Both the position numbers and the translations under genes were made by a program. A stretch of 64,000 nt of DNA, taken from positions 1,727,941 through 1,791,940 of the forward strand of contig SCFE01000059.1 in NCBI GenBank assembly GCA_004352715.1. The letters are read 5' to 3'. Each line of letters starts with the position of its first letter. Positions within the stretch are counted from its first letter, which is position 1. The notes under the pieces are model-generated. The model saw nothing but the letters and a program-made list of their open reading frames with translations. It was not told the DNA's origin and searched no databases. Of the stretch, positions 35,435 through 48,576 are shown one piece after another. This DNA is from Hofstenia miamia. Its lineage: Eukaryota; Xenacoelomorpha; Acoela.

Positions 35435-38359
35435 ATGACAAAGATTACTCTAAAGAGCTTGGACGAACAAATATTTGAAGTTGATGAAAAAACTGCACGT
35501 CAATGCGGTCTCATTAATGACATGTTTCTTCCATGTATGTATTAGCTTTCTGTTAGTATTGTTGTACAATGTTTGTATATAGTTCAAATATTGTTTTTTA
35601 TAAAAAAATTAGTAATTAACAGCCTGCATGGAATTGGCAGCTTTAGTGATAATTGAATGACATTTTAAGTCATCTACTAACAAGTACTTTTTTAGTAACA
35701 ACACGCAGGGTTTTTTTAGAAATTTGTTTTTACTGTTCTAAATAAAATTTAAAGCGTTAATAATTTTTATCGTAGCATTAATTTAAAGATATACTTTTTT
35801 TCGACTGTTAACATTGTAAGCTGAGTAAAATTTATATTAAAGAATTTTTTTGTTTACAAATATAATAATGAAGTATGGGAAGTAGTTGGTGTTTAGCCAT
35901 AATCCTACATTTTATAATGTTATTCATTCTTTGTTTCTTAGTGAGTAGTTTAAACAGTTTTTTCGTTTTCTAGAAAGACATTTTATTAAGTCATGACCAT
36001 TTAAATATATATATATAGCTTTAATTTAAAATTATTGATTTAATTGCATAAATATTACATGATTCAATTCTAGATGAAGATAAAAAGCAAGACATGGAAT
36101 TAGATGAGATCCCATTACCTAATGTTAGATCTGATATATTAAAACGGATTATTAACTACATGGATCATTATAAGGTAAGTTTTAGTATATATATATATAT
36201 ACAATTAATATATTTGAAATAATGACTTTGGCCGATATTGATACTTTACGATAGTTGAAGCGTAGTAGTGGTAACGAAATGTTTAATAAAATTTGCATGA
36301 ATTTGGTATTAATGATAAAGCAGTTGGATCATAAGTGGTACACGGACTTAAACATCTGGAGTTAATGACATTGATCAGTTAATATGTCGATCAAGAAAAT
36401 ACTTTTCTTTCTTTTGTATTACAGTATATTACAAAAAGGAATTTCATATTCGAACGAAATTGGTAGTCTACGAGTTTTTTCAATATTCACGCAAGCCCTT
36501 TTTCCTTTGCATTCATAAAGCTTAACCATTGACTCTTGAATATATAGCTTTTTATTACACTTGAAATGAATAAATTTAATTTTAAGTAAATAATAAAGGC
36601 ACTGTTTTAATTTTGACGTACTTTCATGCTGACTGTTTCCTATTTCTGCATACGTTGAATGCTGTTTGTAAACGTCTAGAACAATTCTCAATTACCTTAG
36701 GCAGTCGCACAATCAGTCTTGCCTCTCAAAATTGTGTTTTTTTCGAATCATACAAAAATATTGCTTTACCTCTTCGAAGATTGGGAATGAAAATATTTTG
36801 TGTAATGCCATTATCTTATAGATATTTTCTAGAATTGTTTGAATTCGATTTCAAGTAAAATTCTTGCATTTCATAATATTAATGTTTACGATAATTCCCG
36901 TTCTCTGTTTGATTTTTTAAATTTATTTTGTCCATAATGCTTTCGAGGATAATTTTTAATATTCTCCTCATACCTTTCTGTTCATTCTCTTCGATCTTCT
37001 ATTTTAATTTTTCTAACAGTTAGTTAGGAATTGATAGTATTGTGATAATGTGTTTATCAATAGATGTTCTACAGGATCAACCTTATGGAACTTTCGATGA
37101 CGATGACAACTCTAGTTTGAGCAGTGACTCTGATTCTGATGAAGAATTCTCGGTGCAAAAGAGTTTGACTCTAGATGATTTCAACACCGAGTTTTTTGAA
37201 CCATTGGAATACGATCATGCCACGCTGTTTAGTCTTTTAAACGCAGCACACTATATGCAGGTTTGTGTTTAAATACTGTTTTCTCGGCTAATGAAGTATG
37301 CGTGATTTGTAAGTTTATCTACTAAAGTTTGTGAGGCTTTAAACACTTGTTATTTTTACAGCTTTTCCAGGTAGTTATTTCACACTCTGCCTTCAACAAT
37401 TATTGAATTGTCATAGTTACAAAGCAATGGTTGTGGCATCGTTTCACAGCTAGCAACACCGACAAAATTATCATTTTAATCGAAAACTTTCTGTTTTTTA
37501 CTCGATTCAATTTTGTGAATTATTTTCAATTATATATTTTTCTCAAAAGCCATATTCTGAAAATTGATTTTTCTATTAAAATAAGTGTTTTTCAAACGTT
37601 AAAGTTTTGAATATACTTCCCACAATACCGATTACTATTTATATAATGTGAACTTTTCTTCTTTGTTGATTTATAACCAGTATAATGTAGCTTGTTATTT
37701 TTGTTTTAGGTAACTAAATTGCTGGATAATGGTTGTACGTTTTTGGCATCTTTAATGAAAGGTCTCACTCCCGAGCAACTGCGAGAGAAATTCAATCTCC
37801 CAGATGATCTCAGCGAGGAAGAAAAGATAAGAGTAATATTTTTTTATTTAATTTTATTAAGCATAGAAAGATGATTTAATGGCTTGTCCAATAGCGTATG
37901 TACTGTCAAACATTCGGCAAAGTTTGATTTACCAAATATTTTTAATATAACTTTGATAGTATATCATCCCTTATTAATTCTTAAAAAGTTGAGCTGAAAA
38001 ATAGAATCCATTTAATTCTTAAAGTCTCATTAAAAAATTCAAATCGCTTGCTTTTGTTATGAAAACGTTTGCTAAACGTTGTTTGTATGCTACTTAACCT
38101 AATTCTAAGATGGATTGGCACAATTCTACATTTGCTTGGTACAATGTTCAATTGATTGAGATATTCTAAAATAAGAGAAAACTTTTCATTTGTTAGATGA
38201 TATATTTATCCACAAAATGGTGTAGTTTTTTACTAAACGACAATGTCTTTACAAAGCATCTCCTGTGAAATTAATATATTTAATTTTATGAAATGCAAAT
38301 TTACCGAGTTTTGTTTTTAGATTCGTGAAGAGAACAAGTGGGCAGAATGTCTTAGATAG
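35435..38359 (+). CDS. SKP1-like SCF ubiquitin-ligase adaptor, five exons
   Basis: Exons 35435-35534, 36074-36174, 37075-37260, 37710-37832 and 38321-38359 join in phase with GT-AG borders (GTATGT, GTAAGT, GTTTGT, GTAATA donors). They give 182 residues; human SKP1 has 163. The N-terminal BTB/POZ part opens ITLKSLDEQIFEVDE. LPNVRSDILKRIINYMDHYK corresponds to PLPNVNAAILKKVIQW. The C-terminal F-box-binding region has LLDNGCTFLASLMKG, KGLTPEQLREKFNL and EEEKIRIREENKWAEC. SKP1 links CUL1 to F-box proteins in the cytosol and nucleus. Unusual points are a long Ser/Asp loop at about residues 74-92 and an end WAECLR in place of the conserved WCEEK. The start ATG gives the family N-terminus. It is probably a divergent paralogue (skr-like) rather than the canonical orthologue. 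Confidence 0.85.
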
Positions 38360-38813
38360 CACAGATTTTTGACAATAGAAGTTATTATGCCTTTTTTATA
38401 TCACTACTAAAACTAAAACTTGTTCATATTTATAATAATGTTCATATAGTAGCTATTCCGGTTTTTTGAAATTTCGAATTTAGAGTTTTAACATAAATTT
38501 CGCCTATTAGCTAAAATCTCAACTATTGAAATTTGAAGTTCAAAAAATCTAAGATCATCACTTATAATCATCCAGTGCAAACTTCTTCATTATCACACTA
38601 ACAATATCAAATGAATGTCTATAATTTATCTGAAATTATTAACGACAAAGAGATCTTCAGTTAACATTAATAACAACATGCAGAGATATATTTCGACTTA
38701 CAAAGTCATCGTCAGTTTTACAAATTATTCCCTCTAAATTTTAAAAAGTGGCAAATTTAATTTATATATATAGTCTTCTTTTGTGTTTAAACTTGGTTGC
38801 AAGGATTTTATAA

Positions 38814-39122
38814 AAATACAGAACAAAATTTCAATTAAAATTTACAACTAAAGAAACCAATAAGTCAAATATAATTTATCAAATCAAATGCACCTGTGGT
38901 GAAGATTATATTGGTTTTTCTAGTAGGCAACTATCAAAAAGAATTAAACATGAGACCAGTTCTAATATATCAAATCATTTAAAAAAATGCGGACTAAACT
39001 TTGAAACAAAAATATTACATCAGACGTCACGATCAAGCAATTTAAAAATTATTGAGAGTATTTTTATAAAATCCTTGCAACCAAGTTTAAACACAAAAGA
39101 AGACTATATATATATAAATTAA
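38814..39122 (+). CDS. Penelope-like GIY-YIG endonuclease (C-terminal fragment)
   Basis: The frame is open for 102 codons from after a stop at 38811-38813 to TAA at 39120-39122, without an obvious start. It reads SNIIYQIKCTCGEDYIGFSS (GIY-equivalent IIY, CxC, YIG), then RQLSKRIKHE (the conserved Arg and His) and IESIFIKSLQPSLN (the metal-binding Glu and the xPxLN tail). The whole endonuclease core is present; the upstream reverse transcriptase is lost. The last third of the frame lies in the right inverted arm. Confidence 0.75.
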   Translation, partial: KYRTKFQLKFTTKETNKSNIIYQIKCTCGEDYIGFSSRQLSKRIKHETSSNISNHLKKCGLNFETKILHQTSRSSNLKIIESIFIKSLQPSLNTKEDYIYIN

Positions 39123-39163
39123 ATTTGCCACTTTTTAAAATTTAGAGGGAATAATTTGTAAAA

Positions 39164-39188
39164 CTGACGATGACTTTGTAAGTCGAAA
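39164..39188 (+). ncRNA. hammerhead-like ribozyme motif
   Basis: CTGACGA (39164-39170), one T, a GACTT-TGT-AAGTC hairpin, then GAAA (39185-39188). The order and the one-base offset equal those in the first Penelope-like element. An inverted copy lies in the left arm (about 38697-38716), which could pair with and mask it. Confidence 0.4.
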
Positions 39189-39209
39189 TATATCTCTGCA
39201 TGTTCTTAT

Positions 39210-40204
39210 TAAGATCGTCAGTTGCTTGATAATATTGATTACATTTTAAAATACACAGTAGACTAGAGTTATGGCACAACATTTAGGAGAAATCTTTTAC
39301 AATTTGTAATTTACCTCATTGGACTACGTTGAAAACTATGGCACAATTTGGTACGCTATATTATACGTGTGGTAATTTTTCGAAATGAACTGCAATTTCA
39401 CTGAATTCAACAATATCCTAAAACAAACAAATTCCAACTGTAAGCAATTCTCGATCTCAATTGCCTTAAGATGATATTCTATCGCAATTCATGTAATGAA
39501 AATATGCATCAGCGGATTGCCTACCATTCGGTACGACGGCGATAGCTCCTATTTTTAATAAGGTGATTTCTTCAATTCCGTGATAAATATATACGATCAA
39601 TGCCGTAGGTTATTACATAATATATTTGGCATGCATTTAAAATTGGAGCATAAGAAATTTCTTTTTTTGACCATTTTTATTGCATAGTTCGAAAATTATT
39701 TTTTCAAGTTGAAAAATTCGCAAATTTTATTCACAAATAAATTATTCCAATATCAACATAAAAAAATAATTTATAGCTTAAGAGTTTCTACATATTCCAA
39801 TAACTAATACTTAAAAATATTTTAATATTCTTGTTGTACTGCTGTGTTACATGAACAATATTTCTTAACTCAATCTTTCTGCACATATTTTTGCAAATTT
39901 CTTAATAAAAATTTTATGATGGATAAATGAAACAAAAAGTTGTTGTAATTCTATGCTACATGGAAATCGGCCGTTTAGCATATCATGCCCAACTTTTGTC
40001 TAAAACGAATTAAATAAGTAAAGTTGTTCGCGCGCCATACCAAACCAACGAAAAACTTAGTCGTTCAGTCGACAAAAGTGGTGGAAAAAATTGTTGTTCA
40101 GCATGGGCTTTACAATGAAATACATGAAAAAAGTTCCAACACCAATCATTGAAAAAATAAAACAAAATCGCGTAACAAAATAAACTTAGCACCAAAATTA
40201 TCAC
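39210..40204. other. intergenic stretch, no gene seen
   Basis: AT-rich; probably contains the 3' UTR of the minus-strand EF-hand gene next to its stop at 40205. Confidence 0.4.
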
Positions 40205-40270
40205 CTATGAATCTTTATCCATAGTTTGTTTAATTTCATAGTAATCAATGAATCCATCAAGATTTTTATC
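40205..40270 (-). CDS. last exon of an MCFD2-like EF-hand gene
   Basis: On the minus strand a good acceptor (TTTCTTCTTTTAG) precedes 22 codons ending in TAG. The product begins with a canonical 12-residue EF-hand loop DKNLDGFIDYYE (Asp1, Asn3, Asp5, Gly6, Ile8, Glu12) and ends EIKQTMDKDS. In MCFD2 the last EF-hand also sits at the extreme C-terminus (DKNNDGYIDYAEF). MCFD2 is a lumenal partner of the cargo receptor LMAN1 in ER-to-Golgi transport. This exon starts in phase 0, matching the end of 40801-40883. Confidence 0.65.
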   Translation of the reverse strand, partial: DKNLDGFIDYYEIKQTMDKDS

Positions 40271-40800
40271 CTAAAAGAAGAAATCTAAACAAAGTAGAAT
40301 AAAATTATCAAATACACTTTTGTAACAACCATTATATTTGCATAAAATAATAGTCATTTCATAATCTTAAATAGGTAAACATAATTTATGCTGATGTTCA
40401 CGAATATTTTTTAAGAAAACAATTGCGCAATTAGTGATCAATGAACATCAACAAGCAAATATTATATTATATCTTTATAAATCAATGTGATGATTTACTT
40501 TAGGAAAATAACACAGATCAATAAATTTAAAATATTTACAAATAATGTGATAAAAAATGTTTATTCCAAAAATACAGTAGTTAAATTTAAATGGAGACGT
40601 TTCAATTTTTATAATGAATATTATTGAATTGATAGAAATCTGAAGCCATAGCACTGTGTTGAAACATATTGCTTGTAATGTTTTTGTTACAGTAATTTCT
40701 GAATAAAGATTTCTTCCCCCAAAATCAAGATTAATTAATTGAGTATTGTGGATTAGTTATGTAATGTTAAGGATACACCATCTAAATTTAAATGCCATTC

Positions 40801-40883
40801 ATCCATTTTCTTCAATATATCAATAAAAAAATCCAGTCACTCTGCATTTGATCATAGTTTTCCTTCCTCTGTCATAGAAAAAC
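40801..40883 (-). pseudogene. MCFD2-like exon with two in-frame TGA codons and no GT donor
   Basis: After an acceptor ATAACAG the frame reads SMTEEGKL, TGA, SNAE, TGA, then LDFFIDILKKMD. This parallels the EEG...SEDELINIIDGVL region of MCFD2 that precedes the last EF-hand. The spacing between the ID pair and the next exon's DKN loop (six residues) is identical to MCFD2. The base after the expected phase-0 boundary is GAATGG in place of a GT donor. The exon enters in phase 1, matching 50371-50440. Read as a host exon it is broken. A true alternative exon elsewhere in the intron cannot be excluded. Confidence 0.5.
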
Positions 40884-43800
40884 CTGTTATTTATAAAATC
40901 ATGTGGGGAAGTTCAACTCCGCCTTTTCTATGTAGTTGGGTTAAACCTCAAGCAGATTGATAGAATCAAAGCAATCAATGTCTTCCTGATTTGTGTGCAT
41001 AGGTGCAAGATCTTTGAAAAAACTGATCTTAATCAGTTCACAAATATGAAGTCATGCACACTTCTTCAGAAAGATCTTGTGTGCTCCATCTGTTGGAAGT
41101 AGTCACATATTTTACAATCTATAGCCAACATTTATTCATTGAATACCACATTATATTGAATAAATTTTTTTAGACAAAACTCAATTAACCAAACCTGATA
41201 AAGTTATAGGACCATATTTGCTTCCTTTAAGATAAGTCATTATTACCAAAAAGTGAAGGTGTGAAATGAAAAATATTTGCAAGCACATCCCAAACACCTA
41301 AAATGCTCTACCTCAATGATTGTACAGATATTTCAAACATTCTATTCACAATCTTCATGATTTTTACTTCATTCTAACAATTAAAAATCAACAAAATCTA
41401 TGACTAATGGTTATAAAGAATACAAAATCAGATTATTCAGAATGACGCCTTATTATACAACTGACTTGACGGAATTGGGCTCAATGTATAGCTTTTGATT
41501 TCCTCTTAAAACTATGTCAATGTTTGATAGGGATCCTATCTGCATAACACCTGTAATCAAGTACAAATTTTGACAAATGTTTATTGCTGTAATGTATTCA
41601 AAACATCACAAAACTTCCAAACATAAAGAAGTTATATGATACATCAATGAATACCTTAGGTTCTAGCAAATGGTGGGTCTATTGACCTTGAAACACACTG
41701 TAAAATATCTAAGGAAAAGTTATATATAACCAATTTTGACAATTTCAAAGAAGGAATGAGGATCATTGTTGCTCTGAGCATAGAAGCTCATGAAGAACTT
41801 CCCCAATTCATTTCAATTAATATGGTTGCAAATCAACTTTGTACCTACAAGAAGTCATCTCAAAGGATTGTGAGCCTTCATCCATTTTCAATTTATGGAA
41901 TGATTTCCTAGCTTATATATACTACTATATATTATGGCTCCATCAATCAGTATCTCCTCCTTTTTACAGGATTGCTAATCTCATTGCTCTTCCCATTGTA
42001 GAAATGACAAAAACTATGGAAGTCAGTGGCATTTGGATTTCCCCATTGACAATATTTAACAACAATTTAAATACAAAAAAACTGGTGTTCTTGACTACCT
42101 AATCATATTACAATATTTCAGTCAAATCCATTGTCACATCAACCTGCCAAAGTGTTCACTACTGTGGTATCTTCTTTTCCAAAACATTTGATAGTGACTC
42201 AGGACATTGCTGAGAGAATCTCAAGATTTAATCAGAAATTTGTCTGACATTTAGAAAACAGTGGCTTAGGCTTATGATTCCTATTATGTCTTTGCTTTTT
42301 GGCCAACTTCCACTTCAGAGTATTAGAATGCTTTATAATGGGATGCCTTAAATGGGATGGAATTTAGCAAAAAGAAATTGAAACAGATCAAATTTTGTAT
42401 TAAAAATACACCATATAATTGAAATAGTGATTATTCTTCAATAAAATATGACAGTTCACTATTGAAGAGGCAACACAAACTTTTCTATGTACTTTGCAAC
42501 TATACGGTATCCCACTATAGCATTGATGAAAAAGACAATGTTCTTAATGCCCTTTTTTAGTTTAAAATAAGGTATTTTCTTGCGTTAGTTAGCTCAGATT
42601 TTAGAATTCTGCATGATTTCTATTTCTTAAGTGTTTCATTCATGGTTATTACTCTTAAGACCCTCTATTATTGATATGTTACAGGCAAAAAACAGAAAAA
42701 TAGTCTTGAAGATATCTCAAGATGCCAATCATCTTCATATTAATAGGTGCCATATTCCTTACAAGGTTATAGCAGTTACAGGAAGGAACAGATACGCACT
42801 ACACATTTCCACAGATGTTTTTAAGTTGAATTTTGCTTGATGAGTACCTGGTGGGGTTTTTTTACCATTCGTCCATTTCTACTGTTCCTGATTTTTCTTT
42901 GTGCTTCAAGAAGTGCTGTGATATATTTATTACTTTCATCTTTGAGCTTCACTTTTTTGGTGTGTGTGTATATTTCCTGTGAATTATCTAGATGTAGTTC
43001 ACCTCATCCCTTTGCTTGTCACTTGTTTTATGAATTCTCAACACTGTAAAAATATATTCCTATTTTTGAAAAAATCTTCATATTTCTACTACTATTACAA
43101 CTTTTACAATAAGATAATTGATTATGATCTCCAGATTTTACACAAATTGACTCTGATGCATTTCTTCACTAAGGATAACTGCATAATACAATTTTTATTC
43201 CTGTATGTGTCATCCTGAGTCTCAAAGCATCACTATTTCCATAGGCACAGATTATCTTATCCATAAGAACCAGAGAATTTATTGATTGTGCATTTGCAAT
43301 GTTGATGAATCAATATTATTATAATGCTTGATATATCTCACTGCAATATAGTCCAAATCAAGATCATTAGCAAATGCATTCAACCACTTCTGTGTCTGTT
43401 CATATAAATTATTAATTTAATTTTTTGGCATATGCTTCATGCTTTTATATTCATATATTCAATTTGAGCTTTGATTTTTTATATTACTACATAGCAAGAT
43501 CAGATTAGATGAAGTTGAAAAACATTGCAAAGCATATAGTAAATGCTTTTGTTGTAATGAACTTAAATAATATGGTAAATTTTTTGATCAAATACTTAAG
43601 CAATTCTTTGAAAAACTATCTTGAATTTATCAGCAGGGTAATGCAATCCTCAAAACCTCCTACTCTACTAGAGCATGTAAACCAAGAAATATTTATATAA
43701 GCTGTATTTCAAGCTTCATTTGTTTTAAGTTGTTACACAATGATTTTATATCTTAAATTCATGCAGTTGTCAGAATTGATGCATTTAATTAAAACTAACA

Positions 43801-46800
43801 AAAACATAGCAAATGAAAGAAAAGTGTGTATTTAAATTCTCATTACATGCGGCATTATAAATGCATTTAAGATGTGGAAAGTGGTCAAATTTGACTGCTC
43901 AGGCTTTCTAGTGTTAAATACATTTGAAGATGCTGCTCTAATTTAATTTAAAATAATACTTAGTGTGTCATAATTCAAATATTGATTGAAAAATTCTCTA
44001 TTGTTTTGAGAATTCACTCAAAAGATATCTTTAAAGATTTGAGTGATTCATTTCTTAAAGTAGGGAAGATTCTCACTATTTGCTGGAGAGCATCAACATA
44101 TACAGAACAATATGTGCAATCTGGACAAAATAACATGTTCATTTAAAGCTATTTGGTGAATTCCAAACTGATTATTGTATTAATGCAACAAACTGTGCTA
44201 CATACAAAAGCTCTACATCAAGTTGAACATTTCTGAATTTGTTGAGGATCTTACTACCATCAATGATTGCTTGAGCTAACTAAAAACTCCCACTAAATGC
44301 TGTCTGTAGTAAATAAGCACACTCAGAAGTTTGTGGAATGGACTAGCTTAAGAAGATGAAAATGCAGTCTTGTGAACATTGGAAACATTGATCTGATTTT
44401 CAAGTATGCATCTTTACATTCCATAGTTCTTGAAATATTTATGGATAATTTAGTTATTCACATTTTCTGCAAGGATTAGTTAATATTCAGACTCAATATT
44501 TTAGCAAATCTAATGAGGATGAAAGGCTCCTATTTGATGTGCTCAGCATAGAGCAGCTCTTCTCCTCATTGAATTTAATCTGCTCCTGGATGAGAGACCA
44601 TTTCATTGTAGAGAATGAAAATATTTGCATGTTTATTTCTATCAATGGTCCCTCTACAATCCCTAAATCATGCACGTTTGCACCATTGCTTGGCAATGGA
44701 GACCCAAAGTTGCAAGATCATACAAATTACCATCAGTGACTTACCACATAGCAAACTTTTTTTCCTTAACTAGTTTTCTGCTCAGAACATAGTTTTTGTG
44801 CCCCTTCATTTTACTTTTTAGCAATGATTGGTTTCAATTTACACAATATTTCCAGTTTGAAATGAAAATATGAGCAGCAGTCATTAGTGACTGTGTAGAG
44901 TAGAAAGGTAGAAGTAATTGATATTATTATTGCATAATTATTGCAACAATTCTTTAAATGGTTCACCTATGAAATATTGCAATATTTTTCACTATAGTAC
45001 AATAATGTGATTTGGTATACAATGTATAGTTCAGGTTTACTACATATTCATTGATCAGTTTCCATGTTCAAAATCTTTAACTTCAAACCAAACTCTACTC
45101 AACCAGAAATATTTGGCGAACTTGAGTAAGCTCAGTATTGGGCCTGAGCTTACTCAGGTCATTTAACAAAAATATCCATAAAATTTGAATGTACTTGGAA
45201 GACATCACACATTGAATTAAAAAATTAACAAGAGGCCCTTTGAATAATTAGTATTCAGATAAATGGAATTCCATATGTCAAACATCATTATTATAATTAG
45301 AGCACTTTTCATTGGCTTTCAACAAAATAAAGGTCTCTGATTTTGTTGTAAAAAAGAGTCTCCGTGCTTGATAATGATAAAGCTTCCAGCACAGCCATTC
45401 CTCTCTGAATTTAAATTGTAGAATGAATAGCCAATATTGGTACACACTTAAACATCTTTCAATATCTCTATCTTGATTCATCTGCGGACTAGTAGACATG
45501 ACATCATAAATAACTGGTTCCTTGAAAAATGTGCTAATTTCTTCTTCAATTGTTTTTGCATTTCCGCATGCAGTTCTTATCATTTAGAAAAAGAAATTAT
45601 TGTCCAAGGAGTGGATACTTGTCTGTGGGTGCGTAGAATTAGAATTTTCGACATGTAAGCCTACACTGGGTGGTAAAATCGATGTAGAGTTTACCATATG
45701 GAGTAGAAAATTGGACATAATGACCTCTGGAGAATTAGTATTGATCACGGCAATGTTACAGATCTGTCATATCCAGAATTGATTAATATTTACCTTTATT
45801 ATAATTTGAATAATTTACAGGATGACCTCCTTATGAAATGCTAGTATGTAATTTTACCATCCCTATTATATAATAAGTACGTATGAAAATCATTTCAAAT
45901 ATACTATTTTGCAACATTAGGTATAAATATATATATTTATTTATTCATATTTTTCGGCTGTACGGGTACGAGCTTTCACGCGGGTGCACGTGTTTACTCG
46001 CCGTACACTCGGAAAACCGAATCATGTTCATGAGTCGAACGTCGCATCCCTCTCACGTATGCAAATGCAGATTCTTTTAAGTATCGTACATACTCGGGTC
46101 GGTTGAGTTTTCTTAGTAGAGTTCTCTCGCTGATAATGAATTAATTATTTTGGTTACTTCTTGAATTACATAAAAATTCAATAAATTTTGAACTCTTGTT
46201 GACGATTGCAAGTGCATACTACTGGATTCCCGCTACTCAAAATAAGTCTGAGCGAGCAGCCAGTAGTGCAATACAACACAATTACTAGGAAGCGCACATG
46301 TTTGTTACCTTTTCATGTTAATGAACTTGTGGTCAATGTTAACCATTGCAAAGGTGGACGTTGGTACAGATTTCGTACCTAGCCCAACCCGCAACCACAA
46401 CAGCTTTGCCCAATCCACACAAGCACAATTTTAAAAAAGCTGTGCTTAACTCATACCCGCAATGAACAAATATCATACTCACATCTGACCTGCAGATTAT
46501 TAAAAAAATAACCGAGGTTCTACTTAGAAAAAGTAGTTTTCCCAATTGCAAAGTACTTTACACTACAAAATAGATCACTGTGCAGCATACACACTATCAT
46601 GGCTTACTACAATATAATTTTGAACTTTATGTCTATGCGTGATGTGACATACATAGACTTCTGCATACAAATAAGACATGATGATGACACTGAAATATCA
46701 GGTTATGATGTTAAAAATGTAGAATACAATATTTCATATTCCATATAATTTTCCATGTTTACAACAAAATGCAATATGAATATTTATGTATAAGACCATT

Positions 46801-48568
46801 CATTTAGAAATTACTCAAGGACTTCGCTACATTAATAGAATGCTTGTACATGCACATGTATATTAGCTTCAATATAGAAAATTGTGAGAAAAATGTTTTT
46901 CGAAATGAAACGCATTGTACATTCTATAAATGAATTTTAGTGAATCCTAAGTCAACGTAACTGTGCAAACCACTTCTGACCATGCTGTTTCTTTACCAAA
47001 TCTTTCTCAAATATAATTTTGAATGTTTTGCACGGAATTCACTTTGCATCACAATTATAGCGCGCTTCCAGCGAGATGGGCATAGGCGAAGATATTATAA
47101 AATTAGGGCGCTATTAAAATACGGACTATTACACAACAGTGTCCATAAATGAGCCCAAAACAAGTGAATTGTATAGAATTTATAAGAAATATAAAGTTTT
47201 TCCAGTTATGTGTATAGATTTCATTATACGTTTGCAGACTGTAAAAATTTATAATGATTTTAAAATAGATTAATAAATAAAAAATACTTGACGTTCAAGA
47301 ACGGTGTCAACGATGTCAACGAATTTGGAAAATTCAATTTGGGAAGAATTTCCTTTTTTCATCTAAAATTAGAAAGATTAAGTAGCATAGTAATAATATA
47401 TTAATTTTACACGTCCACATATGCGCCTTACTGTCATACATTGGTAATGGGAAAGTTGTTTGGTGGAAAAGGTCTAGCAGAAAATTTCCGGCACATAAAC
47501 TATGAATTAAGAAATTCGCCAGCAAAATTTGCAATATTATTATTTTTATGCATCATGTATTGCCAGCAGACAATGGGTCTGAAACTAATTGATGGGAATT
47601 AGCCCTTTAAGTAAATGATATTTTTCTCATAGCAACAGACCTTTTTTACGATAAAGATAACTTCTGACATGCAAAACACGCACAAATCCCATATTACTAA
47701 TTATTAGTACAGCCTCATACATTTTTATGCCTTTAAAAAATCATTATAATTCGTTGCCTATACATTTCCTATTGCGGACAATATTATTATATAGAAATAT
47801 TTGACATTTTCTTTGAGATTTTCAAAAATATATTAACATTAATATTATTGTTTTTATGAATTTATGAATAATGTCACCATGCAAAAATGCGAATTATCAA
47901 CTTGTTTAGAAAACCCTTTCTTTATCTAATTAGGTGACTCATTTTCATTGCTTGAAATTGTATTGTTGAACTGTTATTACATAGCTATTTATATAATACA
48001 TTTAGTGGTTCATTTTGTTTGTAAAATATAATTATTTTCTTGCCATTTTTCTCTAATTTTTTTTCACACCAAATAAATATGTACTTAAGATTCAAAATCC
48101 CTCATCATTCATTTACAAAGAAGAATAAGATCTGTGTTCTCTCCAACCATCCGGCCAAATACTCGCAAAGATGTTACTATATCATCATAATATCAATAAT
48201 TTACAAAATAGAATAATTGTGAACATAATTAGTCATGACAACCGTATAAAACCGGTTGCGGTTCAACACATTCTCTCTGCCTCAATATTTACTGTAATAA
48301 TGCTAATAAAACTTTGAATAAATGTAGTTTTCTATTAAAAAGAGATTAATTGTCTCAAATATTATTTCAAAATAAATATATAATCGTATCTCCTAACACT
48401 TAGCTTAGTCTATAAAAATACGCATAAATTTATATATTACATTGTAAATTAAAATGATTCACAATCAGTGTTTTCTGAAGTCAAATCAAAATATTTTATC
48501 CATTCATATCATTAGCTCGGGCGTGGAAACTACCACAAAATTATTAGCACATTGTTGATGAATATATA
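40884..48568. other. long stretch, probable intron; no supported gene
   Basis: If the MCFD2-like exons belong to one gene, this is its large intron. Plus-strand open frames at 41839-42102, 42631-42840, 43509-43700 and 44539-44739, and a minus-strand one at 45278-45583, look slightly protein-like but show no motif I recognise. A GC-richer patch with several CpG lies at about 45955-46080. Confidence 0.35.
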
Positions 48569-48576
48569 CAAGGGCG

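Larger units (their letters stand above)
38672..39207 (+). mobile_element. truncated Penelope-like element 2 with near-perfect inverted flanks
   Basis: Arms 38672-38819 and 39058-39206 are about 148-bp, essentially perfect inverted copies with a 238-bp loop. The loop and right arm encode the C-terminal GIY-YIG endonuclease of a Penelope-like element. Such elements often carry a terminal copy in inverted orientation (pseudo-LTR). The high arm identity shows a recent insertion or recent repair. It lies about 310 bp downstream of the SKP1-like stop codon. Confidence 0.75.

Noticed and set aside
36613-36858. Plus-strand open frame between SKP1-like exons 2 and 3
   Set aside because: It lies within an intron whose flanking exons join in frame, has no recognisable domain, and is AT-rich intron-like sequence.
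45955-46080. GC- and CpG-rich patch as a promoter island
   Set aside because: It is only about 120 bp, has no adjacent exon, and may be a repeat fragment; no evidence for promoter function.
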